This document shows, piece after piece, positions 37,225 through 46,379 of a stretch of 64,000 nucleotides of DNA. Each line of letters begins with the position of its first letter. The stretch's first letter is position 1. Location: the NCBI GenBank assembly GCA_963771595.1, contig CAVYUC010000008.1, positions 186,001 through 250,000 of the forward strand, read 5' to 3'. The position numbers and the translations under genes were made by a program. The notes under the pieces were generated by a model that was not told the DNA's origin, did not search any database, and saw only the letters and a program-made list of their open reading frames with translations. This DNA comes from CAVYUC01 sp963771595. Its GTDB lineage: Bacteria > Bacteroidota > Bacteroidia > Bacteroidales > Prolixibacteraceae.

Positions 37225-38604
37225 TTATTTTTTGGCAGTTGCAAATAAAAAATTTATTCCAAAACACAAATTTATATGTTTTGAACCAGCTAACTGAATT
37301 ATTCCTAAAATATTATTCGTTGCCAAATAATACTGAATATGTTCCCGGGTGTGACTAATGCCAAAACCAAGCCAAACCGAAGATAAATTATAAAGCGATA
37401 AACTTCCGCCAATATCCGTTCTTGGATTGAATGAATGGGTCCAAAGTCCTGAAAATTTATTTACAGAATGTTTGCCGTAAAATGCAAACTGATTATTCCA
37501 TCCAACTGAAGAAGATTGGGAATACCGGAATTTGCTTCCAATATTTACTTTAAAAGGCAACACCTCGAGCGAGCGCAACGGACTATCTTTTACGTCAATT
37601 ACATAGGATACCGAATCACCGAAAATTTTCAATGCTTCGCGAGATTCCACATATTTATCACCCCAGGGATCATTGGATTGATAAAGGTTATTTTTACTGT
37701 AGGTGATTGGTTCTTTGAATTTAGAAAGGTACGTGTTGTGACTAAAGGTGATAAACCCCAAATCAAGAAGGCTTACAGAAAACTCGTGTGTTTTATCCGA
37801 GCGATATACAAAGCCCAGATCGAGGGCAAATCCCAGGTTGTGCAGGTTAAACGAATAATCCGTCGGATAAGCTTTTGTTGAAAAAATGGTGTAATCATAA
37901 ACCGAATCGTACCTGTATGTAATTGGCCCGGCCAATTTAAATTCGCCCTCCGGTTTCACCAGGAGCTTTTCATTTTCAGTATCAGTTTCAACAGAAAAAT
38001 TTACATTTTGCGCATCGAAATACATTCTGCCGAATAAAATCTTGGGCCGGATTCCAATGTCGAGCCCTTCCCAGTATTTTTGCGAAACACCAAAAGCCAG
38101 TTCTCTAAAATGCTGATAATTAAAATTTCCGGCACCAAAATTTTCATTTTGCCCATAATAGGGTTCCACTCCGTCGCGAATAAGTTTTACAATTTCGCGG
38201 TTAAAAGATGTGGTTGCATAGCCGCGTTCGGTAAGAGAAACCTGAAAAGACAAATCGCGGTAATTTAAACTGGCAAAAAATAGTGAAAACCGCGCGGATG
38301 CCTGCCCTTCACCGGTTTGTTCCAGATTATTGTAAAAATCGAAAAAACTGTAATTCCATAATCCCTGCGAAAAAAGGGAATTAAGCGCAAAATTTGTATT
38401 CCAGGATAAACTTGTCCCGGAAATCATTGGCAAACTGACAACCAGTTTGTCGGTCTTATTTTGGTAAGCAGGGTTCAGCAACGATGCCTGCGAAACATTG
38501 GGGAGCATAAATAAAGCACCCGATTCCTGGGCTTTTCCGCTAAAGTAGAGCAGCATCAAAAAGATAAACAACTGGATATTCTTTACAACTTTACGAAACT
38601 GCAT
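37225..38604 (-). CDS. DUF5723-type outer-membrane beta-barrel protein
   Basis: 459 residues starting at ATG 38604 (MQFRKVVKNIQLF). The signal peptide ends at SGKAQ, then comes FMLPNVSQASLLNPAYQN, which resembles the NPA start of DUF5723 and PorP-like barrels. Long stretches of alternating aromatic/polar residues (FASLNYRDLSFQVSLTERGY, VSLLDLGFITFSHNTYLS) are typical of barrel strands, and the chain ends in a membrane-type strand (INLCFGINFLFATAKK). Probably an outer-membrane protein; substrate or partner unknown. The family is widespread in T9SS-bearing Bacteroidota. Confidence 0.72.
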   Translation of the reverse strand: MQFRKVVKNIQLFIFLMLLYFSGKAQESGALFMLPNVSQASLLNPAYQNKTDKLVVSLPMISGTSLSWNTNFALNSLFSQGLWNYSFFDFYNNLEQTGEGQASARFSLFFASLNYRDLSFQVSLTERGYATTSFNREIVKLIRDGVEPYYGQNENFGAGNFNYQHFRELAFGVSQKYWEGLDIGIRPKILFGRMYFDAQNVNFSVETDTENEKLLVKPEGEFKLAGPITYRYDSVYDYTIFSTKAYPTDYSFNLHNLGFALDLGFVYRSDKTHEFSVSLLDLGFITFSHNTYLSKFKEPITYSKNNLYQSNDPWGDKYVESREALKIFGDSVSYVIDVKDSPLRSLEVLPFKVNIGSKFRYSQSSSVGWNNQFAFYGKHSVNKFSGLWTHSFNPRTDIGGSLSLYNLSSVWLGFGISHTREHIQYYLATNNILGIIQLAGSKHINLCFGINFLFATAKK

Positions 38605-38771
38605 CGTTAATTTTTTCCGGATAAAAATAGTTTTAAAACTGGGATTTTTCAAATCAAAATATCGTTCAGAGCTATGTAGAAAATAACAGCCTTAAAAGAT
38701 TATGGTTTGAATGTGCCGGAGAAAATTTATGTAAAAAAGCAAAATCAGGGAAAGCCAAAAGAACTAAATGC

Positions 38772-39485
38772 CTATTTCCCACTAATACCACCGCCGCTTG
38801 ATTCGTTGGTATCTTTTACCGATGGCGAACCGAAATAATGAATGTGGCCCCCGCTGCTTGCATCGGCATATAATTCGTCAGAAACGCTGATAACAATATC
38901 TGCTCCACTGCTGACTTTTGCTTTACAAATAGCAGATTCCAAATCGTGGGTATTTATGTTGCTGCCGCTGCTGGCCACTGTTACCAATGTTTTCGATTTG
39001 CCCGAAAGCCGTGCAACTGCGCCGCTGCTGGCATCCAGTTCCACATTTTTATATACTAAATCCAGATCCAATTGGCTGCCGCTACTTGTGTTTAAATCCA
39101 GTTGCTGGCCCTTCAGTATATTTTCAGATTTTACATGCGAGCCCGAAGAAGCGTCAATCCGTTGTAATTCTTTTACCATTACATAAGCTTTCATGGTTTT
39201 GTTACCCCCCCTGAAAAACCAGTTTTTTTGTTTTACGTAAATATGCAAAACGCCATCTTTAACTTCGGTTTTTATGTCGTCGATAATATCCTTATCAGCC
39301 TCAACCTTAACCGATTCCTCATCACTCATTGATAAATACAACTCAATTCCGGCTGATACTTTTATTGCATTAAAATTTTTCAGGTTTCGGTTCTGGATAT
39401 TTTCACCGGCAGCAATTGCAGCGGTATTCAGGCCAATTAACATTGTGAACAGAAGGTAAAACAACACGTTTTTAAATTTTTTCAT
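38772..39485 (-). CDS. Secreted head-GIN (DUF2807) domain protein
   Basis: 237 residues with a signal peptide (MLIGLNTAAIAAGE). The mature part is a DUF2807 beta-helix with SSG/SSGS steps (IDASSGSHVKSENIL, LNTSSGSQLDLDLVY, VTVASSGSNINTH). The N-terminal strand carries NFNAIKVSAGIELYLS. Function of the family is not established; it is periplasmic or outer-surface in Bacteroidota. A paralogue, likely a lipoprotein, follows 59 nt upstream on the same strand, and the pair probably arose by tandem duplication. Confidence 0.85.
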   Translation of the reverse strand: MKKFKNVLFYLLFTMLIGLNTAAIAAGENIQNRNLKNFNAIKVSAGIELYLSMSDEESVKVEADKDIIDDIKTEVKDGVLHIYVKQKNWFFRGGNKTMKAYVMVKELQRIDASSGSHVKSENILKGQQLDLNTSSGSQLDLDLVYKNVELDASSGAVARLSGKSKTLVTVASSGSNINTHDLESAICKAKVSSGADIVISVSDELYADASSGGHIHYFGSPSVKDTNESSGGGISGK

Positions 39486-39544
39486 TTTTCTGATTTTAAA
39501 GCTGTAAATAAGACGACTGAAGTTTTTTGAAGTTACAGCAAAAA

Positions 39545-40261
39545 CTATTTTTTATTGATATTCCCGCCCGATGATTTTTCACTTTTTACAAGTGCAGGAT
39601 TGCCGTAATAAAAAATATTCCCGCCACTGCTCGATTTCCCGCTAAAGCTTTCTTTTGTTGTTATCCAGATATTTGCACCGCTGCCGGCAGTTAAATCGCC
39701 ACTTTCGGCAACAAGTTCTTCCGCTTTTACATTCGAACCGGCTGATGCTTTTACACTGATACTTTTTGTTGTTCCTTCGAGCATAATATTTGAACCGGCC
39801 GAAGCCGAAACTTCAACATTTTCGGTCTTGAGTTTAATTTTAAGGTTACTCCCGGCCGATCCAGTCAGTTTCAGATATTTCAATTCAAGAAAATTTTCTG
39901 AGTAAACATTACTTCCGGCAGATGCACTGATCCGTGAAATTTCAGGAACAGTGACAAACACTTTTTTCGATTTTGCTCTTCTGATGTTTTTTGAAGCCGT
40001 AATCTCCAGTACATTGTTTTTCACCTTTGTTTCAATAATTCCGAGCAGGTTCTCATCGGTACGGACCACTACTTCCTGCGCATTTCCCTGAATAATATAA
40101 ACATTTAACCCCCTGCTAACCTTTATTTCATCAAATTTGGAAACCTTTCGCGACTGTTCTGCAACTTTACCATTTCCGTTAATTCCTTCCAAAAACAAAC
40201 ATGAATTTGCCAACACCGAAATTGCGAGAATGGAAAAAAGTAGAAATATTTTTTGTTTCAT
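39545..40261 (-). CDS. Head-GIN (DUF2807) domain lipoprotein
   Basis: 238 residues, paralogue of its neighbour. Lipobox LANSC gives a lipid-modified Cys at about residue 21 (MKQKIFLLFSILAISVLANS). The DUF2807 beta-helix has repeated ASAGSN steps (ISASAGSNVYSENFL, VEVSASAGSNIMLEG, KASAGSNVKAEEL) and ends in SSGGNINKK, like the SSGGGISGK ending of the neighbour. The different anchoring (lipoprotein versus soluble signal) suggests the two act at different places. It is transcribed divergently from the CtpA-type protease. Confidence 0.85.
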   Translation of the reverse strand: MKQKIFLLFSILAISVLANSCLFLEGINGNGKVAEQSRKVSKFDEIKVSRGLNVYIIQGNAQEVVVRTDENLLGIIETKVKNNVLEITASKNIRRAKSKKVFVTVPEISRISASAGSNVYSENFLELKYLKLTGSAGSNLKIKLKTENVEVSASAGSNIMLEGTTKSISVKASAGSNVKAEELVAESGDLTAGSGANIWITTKESFSGKSSSGGNIFYYGNPALVKSEKSSGGNINKK

Positions 40262-40499
40262 GGTTGTTAAATTAAGATGATACGGAAGAATTTTAAAACA
40301 TGAACAAGTTAAAACGATAATAGCAGAACCTTGAAATTTTTTCGTTGAATGGAAGAAAACGACCGGTGAAGCAATAAGTTAATACATTAAAGGCTTTGTT
40401 GGCAATGAATTTTTATTCCGAAAAATTGAACTTTTTAAATGCCGGAAATCTTTAAGATATTGATTTTAATTTATTTTAACGTAATGCATTGGCTCAGTT

Positions 40500-40532
40500 T
40501 TTGACAGATGTAGCGATAGTTTTTTAATTTTG
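40500..40532 (+). promoter_or_regulatory. Bacteroidota-type promoter for the S41 protease gene
   Basis: TTTG at 40500-40503, 21 nt, then TAATTTTG at 40525-40532, matching the -33/-7 consensus. Transcription would start about 50 nt before the ATG at 40594. Confidence 0.55.
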
Positions 40533-40553
40533 GCGAATTGTTTTACAATGAGG

Positions 40554-40574
40554 TTTGAATGTTCGGCATTCAAA
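40554..40574 (+). promoter_or_regulatory. Leader hairpin just before the Shine-Dalgarno of the protease gene
   Basis: Perfect 8-bp inverted repeat TTTGAATG-ttcgg-CATTCAAA immediately upstream of the AAGGAG ribosome site (40579-40585). This could modulate translation or mRNA stability; it could also be chance. Confidence 0.35.
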
Positions 40575-40593
40575 TTTATAAGGAGAAAAAAAT

Positions 40594-42270
40594 ATGAATT
40601 GGAAAAAACTTTGGATAGGAACTGTTCTTATCGTAATAGTAGGATTGGGCTTTTACAGTTTTACCCGCGACGAAAAAAACTTTGAAATTGCAAAGAACCT
40701 GGAAATATACCACACCTTGTTTAGAGAACTGAACATGTTTTATGTGGATGAAGTTGACCCGAACAAGTTGGTGAAAACAAGTATTGATCAGATGCTGAAT
40801 TCTCTCGATCCGTACACCAACTATATTTCAGAAGATCAGATTGAGGATTTTCGATTTATGACTACCGGTGAATATGCCGGAATTGGTGCGGTTATCAGCA
40901 AGCAAAATGGTAAAATCATTATTTCGGAACCTTATGAAGGTTTTCCGGCACAAAAATTTGGTTTGAAAGCCGGGGATGTGCTTTTGGAAGTTGAAGGAAA
41001 ATCAACCGAAAATATGACAACCGAAGATGTAAGCAACCTCCTGAAGGGACCTGCCAAAAAACCGGTTACCATTAAACTGATGCGCATGGGAGAGAAAAAA
41101 CCACTCGAAATTCAGGTGGTGCGCGAAAAAATAACCATTGATGCAGTGCCTTATTACGGTATGCTTGATAAAAATACGGCTTATATCCGTCTGTCGAATT
41201 TTACCACAAACTGCAGCGATGAGGTAAAAAATGCTTTTCTGGAACTAAAGAAAAACAATCCTGAAGCGTTGGTTCTCGATTTACGTTCCAACCCGGGCGG
41301 ACTGCTGATGGAAGCCGTAAAAATTGTTAATCTTTTTGTACCAAAAGGGGAAGAAATTGTAAGCACCCGCGGAAAAGTAAAACAGTGGGATCAAACATAC
41401 ACAGCCACTGCTACGCCCATTGATACCACCATTCGCATTGCAGTGTTAACCAACAGCAATTCAGCTTCGGCTTCCGAAATTGTTGCCGGCGCCATCCAGG
41501 ATCTGGATCGTGGAATTATTGTGGGCACCCGCACATTTGGAAAAGGATTGGTACAGACTACACGTGATTTGAGTTACAATACCAAGTTGAAAGTTACCAC
41601 CGCAAAATATTATATTCCAAGCGGACGCTGTATTCAGGCGCTTGATTATTCTCACCGCAACGAAGATGGCAGTGTTGGTCATGTACCCGATTCACTGGTT
41701 ACTGAGTTCACAACTAAAAAAGGACGTAAAGTTTACGATGGCGGAGGAATTGTTCCGGATGTAAAAATTGAAAGCGACCAATTCAGTAATTTAAGTGTGG
41801 CTTTAATCACCAAATTCCTGATTTTCGATTTCGCCACCAAATTTTCGAACGAACATGAATCCATTGCCCCTCCTGAAAAATTTGAGGTGTCTGAAGATAC
41901 CTACAACGAGTTTGCAGCTTTTGTCAAAGAAAACAATTTTAGTTATGATTTGAATTCGGAAAAGCAACTGGAAGATTTAATTGAGGCGGCAAAAGATGAA
42001 AAATATTACAGCACGGCCTCGGAAGAATTTGAAGCATTGAAAGCAAAACTGGAACCCAATCTGGATAAAGACCTGAAACTTTTTGAGGACGAAATAAAAG
42101 AATTACTCGAAGATGAAATTGTTTCGCGTTATTATTACCAAAAAGGAGCTATCCGGGCAGCAATAAACGACGACAACGGAATTGAAAAAGCAATAGAAGA
42201 ATTGCATTCCAAAACCGCATACAGTGCCCATTTTGAACCCGGAATTGTAATTGCAATGAACGGAAGATAA
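40594..42270 (+). CDS. S41 family C-terminal processing protease (CtpA/Prc type)
   Basis: 558 residues with an N-terminal membrane anchor (about 6-24, LWIGTVLIVIVGLGFYSF). A PDZ domain at about 90-170 contains GIGAVISKQNGKIII and LKAGDVLLEVEGKST, and the S41 domain has LVLDLRSNPGGLL. Catalytic Ser292 is in SNSASASEIVAGA and Lys317 in RTFGKGLVQT, 25 residues apart as in the family. A C-terminal extension of about 150 residues is helical and acidic. It degrades or trims periplasmic proteins. A good AAGGAG ribosome site precedes the ATG, and a terminator follows the stop. Confidence 0.93.
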   Translation: MNWKKLWIGTVLIVIVGLGFYSFTRDEKNFEIAKNLEIYHTLFRELNMFYVDEVDPNKLVKTSIDQMLNSLDPYTNYISEDQIEDFRFMTTGEYAGIGAVISKQNGKIIISEPYEGFPAQKFGLKAGDVLLEVEGKSTENMTTEDVSNLLKGPAKKPVTIKLMRMGEKKPLEIQVVREKITIDAVPYYGMLDKNTAYIRLSNFTTNCSDEVKNAFLELKKNNPEALVLDLRSNPGGLLMEAVKIVNLFVPKGEEIVSTRGKVKQWDQTYTATATPIDTTIRIAVLTNSNSASASEIVAGAIQDLDRGIIVGTRTFGKGLVQTTRDLSYNTKLKVTTAKYYIPSGRCIQALDYSHRNEDGSVGHVPDSLVTEFTTKKGRKVYDGGGIVPDVKIESDQFSNLSVALITKFLIFDFATKFSNEHESIAPPEKFEVSEDTYNEFAAFVKENNFSYDLNSEKQLEDLIEAAKDEKYYSTASEEFEALKAKLEPNLDKDLKLFEDEIKELLEDEIVSRYYYQKGAIRAAINDDNGIEKAIEELHSKTAYSAHFEPGIVIAMNGR

Positions 42271-42293
42271 AAATAACCGGTAAAATACTAATG

Positions 42294-42322
42294 AAAAAGG
42301 AGGGTTTGTTCCCTCCTTTTTT
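42294..42322 (+). terminator. Rho-independent terminator after the protease gene
   Basis: Perfect 11-bp stem (AAAAAGGAGGG and CCCTCCTTTTT) with a 6-nt loop, ending in a T run, 24 nt after the stop codon. Confidence 0.9.
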
Positions 42323-42433
42323 GTTTTGAATTCCTGATTGTTAAAAAACAAACAGGAATGTCACCAGAAGTGAAATTGTGCACAAAAGCTGCAAAAAAAA
42401 TTTTATCTTGTGAGTAGTGTAATTGTTGAACCA

Positions 42434-43282
42434 ATGAAACCGGATTTAAAGAAATTTCTCGATTTTAAGATTTTCAGTCATGGCAGTTTTGAGATTACTG
42501 TAGACAGTGTCATTCTTGTACTTATCGTTATTTTTATAACCATCATTTCACTGAAAATTCTTAAACGGTTTTTCAAAAACTACATAAAAAATCAGGAATA
42601 CGAAAGGCGTTCCTACTGGTCGGTTTATTTGATTTTGCGCTATGTGGTCTGGGTAATTGTCATCGTACTTTTGCTCGAAACATCAGGAATTAAAGTTTCG
42701 GTTTTACTTGCAAGTATTACTGCACTGCTTGTAGGAGTAGGTTTTGGTATCCAGCAGCTTTTCAGCGACATTGCTTCAGGAATTGTTCTGCTTATTGAAC
42801 GAAATCTTCAAATTAATGACGTCATCCAACTGGAAGATGAAACGGTGGGACGGGTTATACACATTGGCCTGCGCACTTCCAAATTAAAAACCCGCGAAGA
42901 TATTATCCTTGTGGTGCCTAATTCAAAATTTGTAAACGACAAAATAATTAACTGGAGCCAGATGGATTACAACACCCGGTTTTCAGTTGAGGTCGGAGTT
43001 GCTTATGGTTCAGATACTAAATTGGTTACACAAATTTTACTTGATTGTGCCACTGAAAATAAAAACATTTCGGCTTTGCCAAAACCATTTGTCCGGTTCA
43101 ATGATTTTGGTGAATCTTCGCTGATATTTCGTGTATATTTCTGGGTAATGGAACCGTTTTGGGTAGAAAATATAAAAAGCGAACTGCGCTATGCCATCGA
43201 TGATAAGTTCAGAAAAAACAACATACAAATTCCGTTTCCGCAGCGTGATGTTCATATTAAACAGAACCCGCAAAAAGAATGA
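42434..43282 (+). CDS. Mechanosensitive channel, MscS family (first of two)
   Basis: Inner-membrane tension-gated channel that relieves osmotic downshock. 282 residues from ATG 42434 (MKPDLKKFLDFKIF); a GTG at 42410 would add eight residues. Two or three N-terminal helices lead to the pore helix, with ASITALLVGVGFGIQQLFSDIASGIVLL (TM3-like Gly/Ala pattern) at about residues 95-125, and then the cytosolic beta domain (INDVIQLEDETVGRVIHIGLRTSKLKT, VPNSKFVNDKIINWS). Family assignment is secure; the specific subfamily is not. Confidence 0.88.
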   Translation: MKPDLKKFLDFKIFSHGSFEITVDSVILVLIVIFITIISLKILKRFFKNYIKNQEYERRSYWSVYLILRYVVWVIVIVLLLETSGIKVSVLLASITALLVGVGFGIQQLFSDIASGIVLLIERNLQINDVIQLEDETVGRVIHIGLRTSKLKTREDIILVVPNSKFVNDKIINWSQMDYNTRFSVEVGVAYGSDTKLVTQILLDCATENKNISALPKPFVRFNDFGESSLIFRVYFWVMEPFWVENIKSELRYAIDDKFRKNNIQIPFPQRDVHIKQNPQKE

Positions 43283-43354
43283 ACCTGTTGGAAAATGCGC
43301 TGTTTTTGAGTTAAAGGACATTAAAAACCATAAATAACGACAAGAACAACTGAA

Positions 43355-44323
43355 ATGAGACATATTAAAAGATTTGTTTTGCCCGGTGTTTTTCTCCTTC
43401 TTTCCATATTCTTTAAATATTTTGTTGAAAAATATCAACTGGTTTATCCCGACTATTACAGTTTTTTCGAAACAACAGGTTCAATTTTATTAATCGCCAG
43501 CATTGCCTGGTCGCTTATTGCAGGTTTGCGTGTATTGAAAATCATTCTTGTTTCCAGTTACGACACTACAATTGAAGATAATTTACGTTCAAGAAAATTT
43601 CAAACTCAGTTTAATATCCTGGAAAGAATCATCATATTTTTGATTATTTTGATTTCCATAGGACTAACGCTCATGCTTTTCGATGAAGTAAAACGAATTG
43701 GAATCAGTCTGTTTGCATCTGCCGGAATTGCGGGAATCATTGTGGGTTTTGCCGCACAACGTATTATTGCAACAGTAATAGCAGGCTTACAAATTGCCCT
43801 TACACAACCTATTAGAATTGATGATGTTGTGGTGATTGAAAACGAATGGGGACGAATTGAGGAAATTACGCTGACCTACGTTGTTGTGCGTATTTGGGAT
43901 ATGCGCCGGTTAATTGTGCCAACTACATTCTTTTTTGACAAACCATTTCAAAACTGGACCCGTACTTCGGCCGAAATTCTGGGAACCGTTTTTATTTATA
44001 CCGATTACAATGTTTCATTCAATGCACTTCGTGATGAACTTACCCGGCTCCTGAAATCGACTCCGCTTTGGGATGAAAAAGTAAATGTGCTGCAGGTAAC
44101 CGATGCAAAGGAAAATCGCGTGGAGGTGCGTGCTTTAATGAGTGCCAAAGATTCGCCAACTGCATGGGATTTACGTGTATTCGTGCGCGAAAACCTGATT
44201 AATTTCCTTCAGCAAAATTATCCTGAAAGTTTACCCAAAACAAGAATTCTGATGGAAGGGGAAAACAACGAAAAATCAATGGAAACAGGAAAAAATCCGA
44301 AAGAATCAATTTCAAAAAAATAA
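43355..44323 (+). CDS. Mechanosensitive channel, MscS family (second of two)
   Basis: 322 residues with four predicted helices, then the MscS pore and beta domain: SLFASAGIAGIIVGFAAQRIIATVIAGLQIAL (pore helix about 125-155), IRIDDVVVIENEWGRIEEITLTYVVVRIWD and RRLIVPTTFFFDKPFQNWTR. It is distinct in sequence from the preceding channel, so the pair are diverged paralogues, and it carries a short polar C-terminal tail. The gene follows 72 nt after the first and leads, 17 nt before the next ATG, into a DNPH1-type hydrolase. Confidence 0.88.
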   Translation: MRHIKRFVLPGVFLLLSIFFKYFVEKYQLVYPDYYSFFETTGSILLIASIAWSLIAGLRVLKIILVSSYDTTIEDNLRSRKFQTQFNILERIIIFLIILISIGLTLMLFDEVKRIGISLFASAGIAGIIVGFAAQRIIATVIAGLQIALTQPIRIDDVVVIENEWGRIEEITLTYVVVRIWDMRRLIVPTTFFFDKPFQNWTRTSAEILGTVFIYTDYNVSFNALRDELTRLLKSTPLWDEKVNVLQVTDAKENRVEVRALMSAKDSPTAWDLRVFVRENLINFLQQNYPESLPKTRILMEGENNEKSMETGKNPKESISKK

Positions 44324-44340
44324 AAAATCAACTGAACGAT

Positions 44341-44757
44341 ATGAAATTTTATTTTGCCGGTTCCATTCGCGGCGGCCGCGAAGATGCTACTTTATATCAG
44401 CATATTATAGAATACCTGCGCAATTTTGGTGATGTACTAACTGAACATATTGGCGATCCGGCGCTTACACAAAAAGGCGATGACGGCGCCACCGATCGCT
44501 TAATTCACGACCGCGATTTAAAGTGGCTGATTTCAGCCGATGTGTTAATTGCCGAAGTAACCACCGTTTCAATGGGCGTTGGTTATGAAATTGGCCGTGC
44601 CGTAGAGTCGGGTAAAAAAGTTTTGTGCCTTTTTCGTCCGGATTCAGGACACAACCTGTCGGCAATGATTGCCGGCTGCCCCAATCTGAAACTGGTTTCT
44701 TATAAAACCCTGGAAGAGCTAAAAGAATCTATCCGGAATTTTTTAGCAGAAAGCTGA
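44341..44757 (+). CDS. 2'-deoxynucleoside 5'-phosphate N-hydrolase (DNPH1/Rcl type)
   Basis: Splits deoxynucleoside monophosphates into base and deoxyribose 5-phosphate, a nucleotide-pool cleaning step. 138 residues, strikingly like mammalian DNPH1/Rcl: FYFAGSIRGGREDATLYQHI (phosphate-binding SIRGGR), GDVLTEHIG, DRLIHDRDLKWLISADVLIAEV with the conserved Asp67, and SMGVGYEIGRAVESGKKVL with the catalytic Glu83, then FRPDSGHNLSAMI. Length and order match the family throughout. It lies 17 nt after an MscS channel; a functional link is not evident. Confidence 0.9.
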   Translation: MKFYFAGSIRGGREDATLYQHIIEYLRNFGDVLTEHIGDPALTQKGDDGATDRLIHDRDLKWLISADVLIAEVTTVSMGVGYEIGRAVESGKKVLCLFRPDSGHNLSAMIAGCPNLKLVSYKTLEELKESIRNFLAES

Positions 44758-44799
44758 TTAAGTTTCTGCAATAAACGGCACCACTTATTAGTCTGATAT

Positions 44800-45573
44800 T
44801 CATTTGTTTTTCAGAAAAGAATTGATGTGAAACAAACCATCAAGTGTCAGCATTGGTTCAATGGATTTAATGTGTTTTGTAAGCGGTGCAACAACTGCGC
44901 TTAATCCACCAGTGGCGACCACAGTCAGTAATTCATTCAACTCTTCCTGAGTTCGTTCAATAATGGAATCAACCAATCCGGTAAAGCCTAAAACCACGCC
45001 GGCCTGAATTGCATGAGTTGTATTTTGCCCCAGCACTGAAGGCGGCGGCGACAGATGGATTTCAGGAAGTTGTGCCGTTTTTCCGGCAAGTGCACCAACG
45101 GCAGTATTCAATCCTGGTGCAATTGCAACGCCAAGAATTTCAGCATTTTTCCCGATAGTTGTAAACGTGAGCGCCGTTCCAAAATCAACGACCATCGTTA
45201 ACTTTCCGTATTTCTGGTAAGCGGCTATGGAATTCGCAACCAAATCGGCGCCAATTTGAAACGGGTTCAATATTTTTACCGGCAACAGTTCATAAATTTC
45301 AGGACTTACAACATTTAGTTTTGCATCGGGAAAAAGAATGGAAAGCATCCCGGTAAAAGGATGCACAAGCGATGGAACCACACTGCTCACAATGATTTCG
45401 TCAACATGTGCGTTGCAGATTTTTCCGGCGCTGAGCAACGATCGGAAAATAACTTCATACTCATCTGCTGTTTTCAGATGATCGGTCTGAATACGCCAGT
45501 ATTTCAGCCAGTTGCCATTTTCATTTACTCCAAAAACAATGTTTGTATTTCCAATGTCAGTAGCAAGTAACAT
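44800..45573 (-). CDS. coaX: Type III pantothenate kinase
   Basis: First step of coenzyme A synthesis, ATP-dependent phosphorylation of pantothenate. 257 residues. MLLATDIGNTNIVFGVNENG contains the DxGNT phosphate loop; VVDFGTALTFTTI, ILGVAIAPGLNTAVGALAGKTAQLP and VVATGGLSAVVAPL follow. The length matches the type III family. It is convergent with the DNPH1-type gene. Confidence 0.95.
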   Translation of the reverse strand: MLLATDIGNTNIVFGVNENGNWLKYWRIQTDHLKTADEYEVIFRSLLSAGKICNAHVDEIIVSSVVPSLVHPFTGMLSILFPDAKLNVVSPEIYELLPVKILNPFQIGADLVANSIAAYQKYGKLTMVVDFGTALTFTTIGKNAEILGVAIAPGLNTAVGALAGKTAQLPEIHLSPPPSVLGQNTTHAIQAGVVLGFTGLVDSIIERTQEELNELLTVVATGGLSAVVAPLTKHIKSIEPMLTLDGLFHINSFLKNK

Positions 45574-45696
45574 ATATGCCGAAACTGAGTTTTACTGTTT
45601 TAAACCGAATAAACTTATACTTTCTTTTTGAATAAAATATGGAATTGAAGCGAATTATTCATAATTTCATCCGAAAATTTACCACAAAATAAATTT

Positions 45697-45990
45697 ATGG
45701 CCAGTATAAGAAGTTTAAAAAAAGATATTGACTATTTGATGTCGATGGTTTTAAGTGATTGTTTTTATGTTTTGGAATACAATTCCAAAGTGAATCAGGA
45801 AGAAGTGATGAAACTTGCCAGTGAAGTAATCCGGCAGCATCGCGATTTTCGAATCCGGGCCATTCACCCCGATGGTAAGGATAACCCGAAACTGGTAAAG
45901 AAACATTACAACATGCTGGTGAACGATTTACTAAACACTGCCAACAACGATCTCGAAAAATTATCGGAGGAGGTTAAAAAAACAAACTAA
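45697..45990 (+). CDS. Conserved hypothetical protein, 97 residues
   Basis: I do not recognise a named domain. It is a small helical, charged protein (MASIRSLKKDIDYLMSMVLS, IRAIHPDGKDNPKLVKKHYN), without a signal or membrane segment. Coding is supported by a full, uninterrupted frame with normal composition and no convincing competitor. The stop overlaps the end of the convergent DUF3859-like gene by 4 nt. Function unknown. Confidence 0.6.
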   Translation: MASIRSLKKDIDYLMSMVLSDCFYVLEYNSKVNQEEVMKLASEVIRQHRDFRIRAIHPDGKDNPKLVKKHYNMLVNDLLNTANNDLEKLSEEVKKTN

Positions 45991-46379
45991 TTCTTCTTTT
46001 TTAATTTTAATATTTTGTGCGCCACCACTTTTCCCCTGTGAAAAGTAGTCAGTTCCCAATCTCCGAACTTATCATCCGGTGGATTCCAGATACAATCCCC
46101 CAGATAAAATAAATAATCATTGGTACGAACGAACTGTTCTCCGGTAAAAGGTGGCGCTGTACTTCCGTCGTCTCCTGCAAATGGCGGATGATCGATTCTG
46201 AATTCCAGTGTTTCGCCTTTTCCCTGTTTAATTTGAAGGACATAACCAAATTCAGTTCCGGTTTCGGCTTCAATTTCGGTGATTATTTCCTTTATTTTTG
46301 GAAGTTCCCTGCTTGTGCGATCCCACTTTGAATATTCGCCAAAACTTAGCATTTTAAAAATTGGTTTTCTTCGTTTCAT
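45987..46379 (-). CDS. DUF3859-like protein
   Basis: 130 residues, cytosolic. The sequence KMLSFGEYSKWDRTSRELPK, FGYVLQIKQGKGETLEFRIDHPPFAGDDGS and GEQFVRTNDYLFYLGDCIWNPPDDKFGDW matches my recollection of the DUF3859 pattern (a beta-sandwich-like small protein). No function is known for it. It converges with a hypothetical gene, stops overlapping by 4 nt. Confidence 0.6.
   Translation of the reverse strand: MKRRKPIFKMLSFGEYSKWDRTSRELPKIKEIITEIEAETGTEFGYVLQIKQGKGETLEFRIDHPPFAGDDGSTAPPFTGEQFVRTNDYLFYLGDCIWNPPDDKFGDWELTTFHRGKVVAHKILKLKKKN

Larger units (their letters stand above)
40262..40593. other. 332-nt divergent intergenic region between the GIN pair and the protease
   Basis: No gene seen. 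It holds the promoter-like pair and the pre-start hairpin listed separately at its right end. The left 200 nt are AT-rich and without a clear site that I can defend. Confidence 0.5.
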
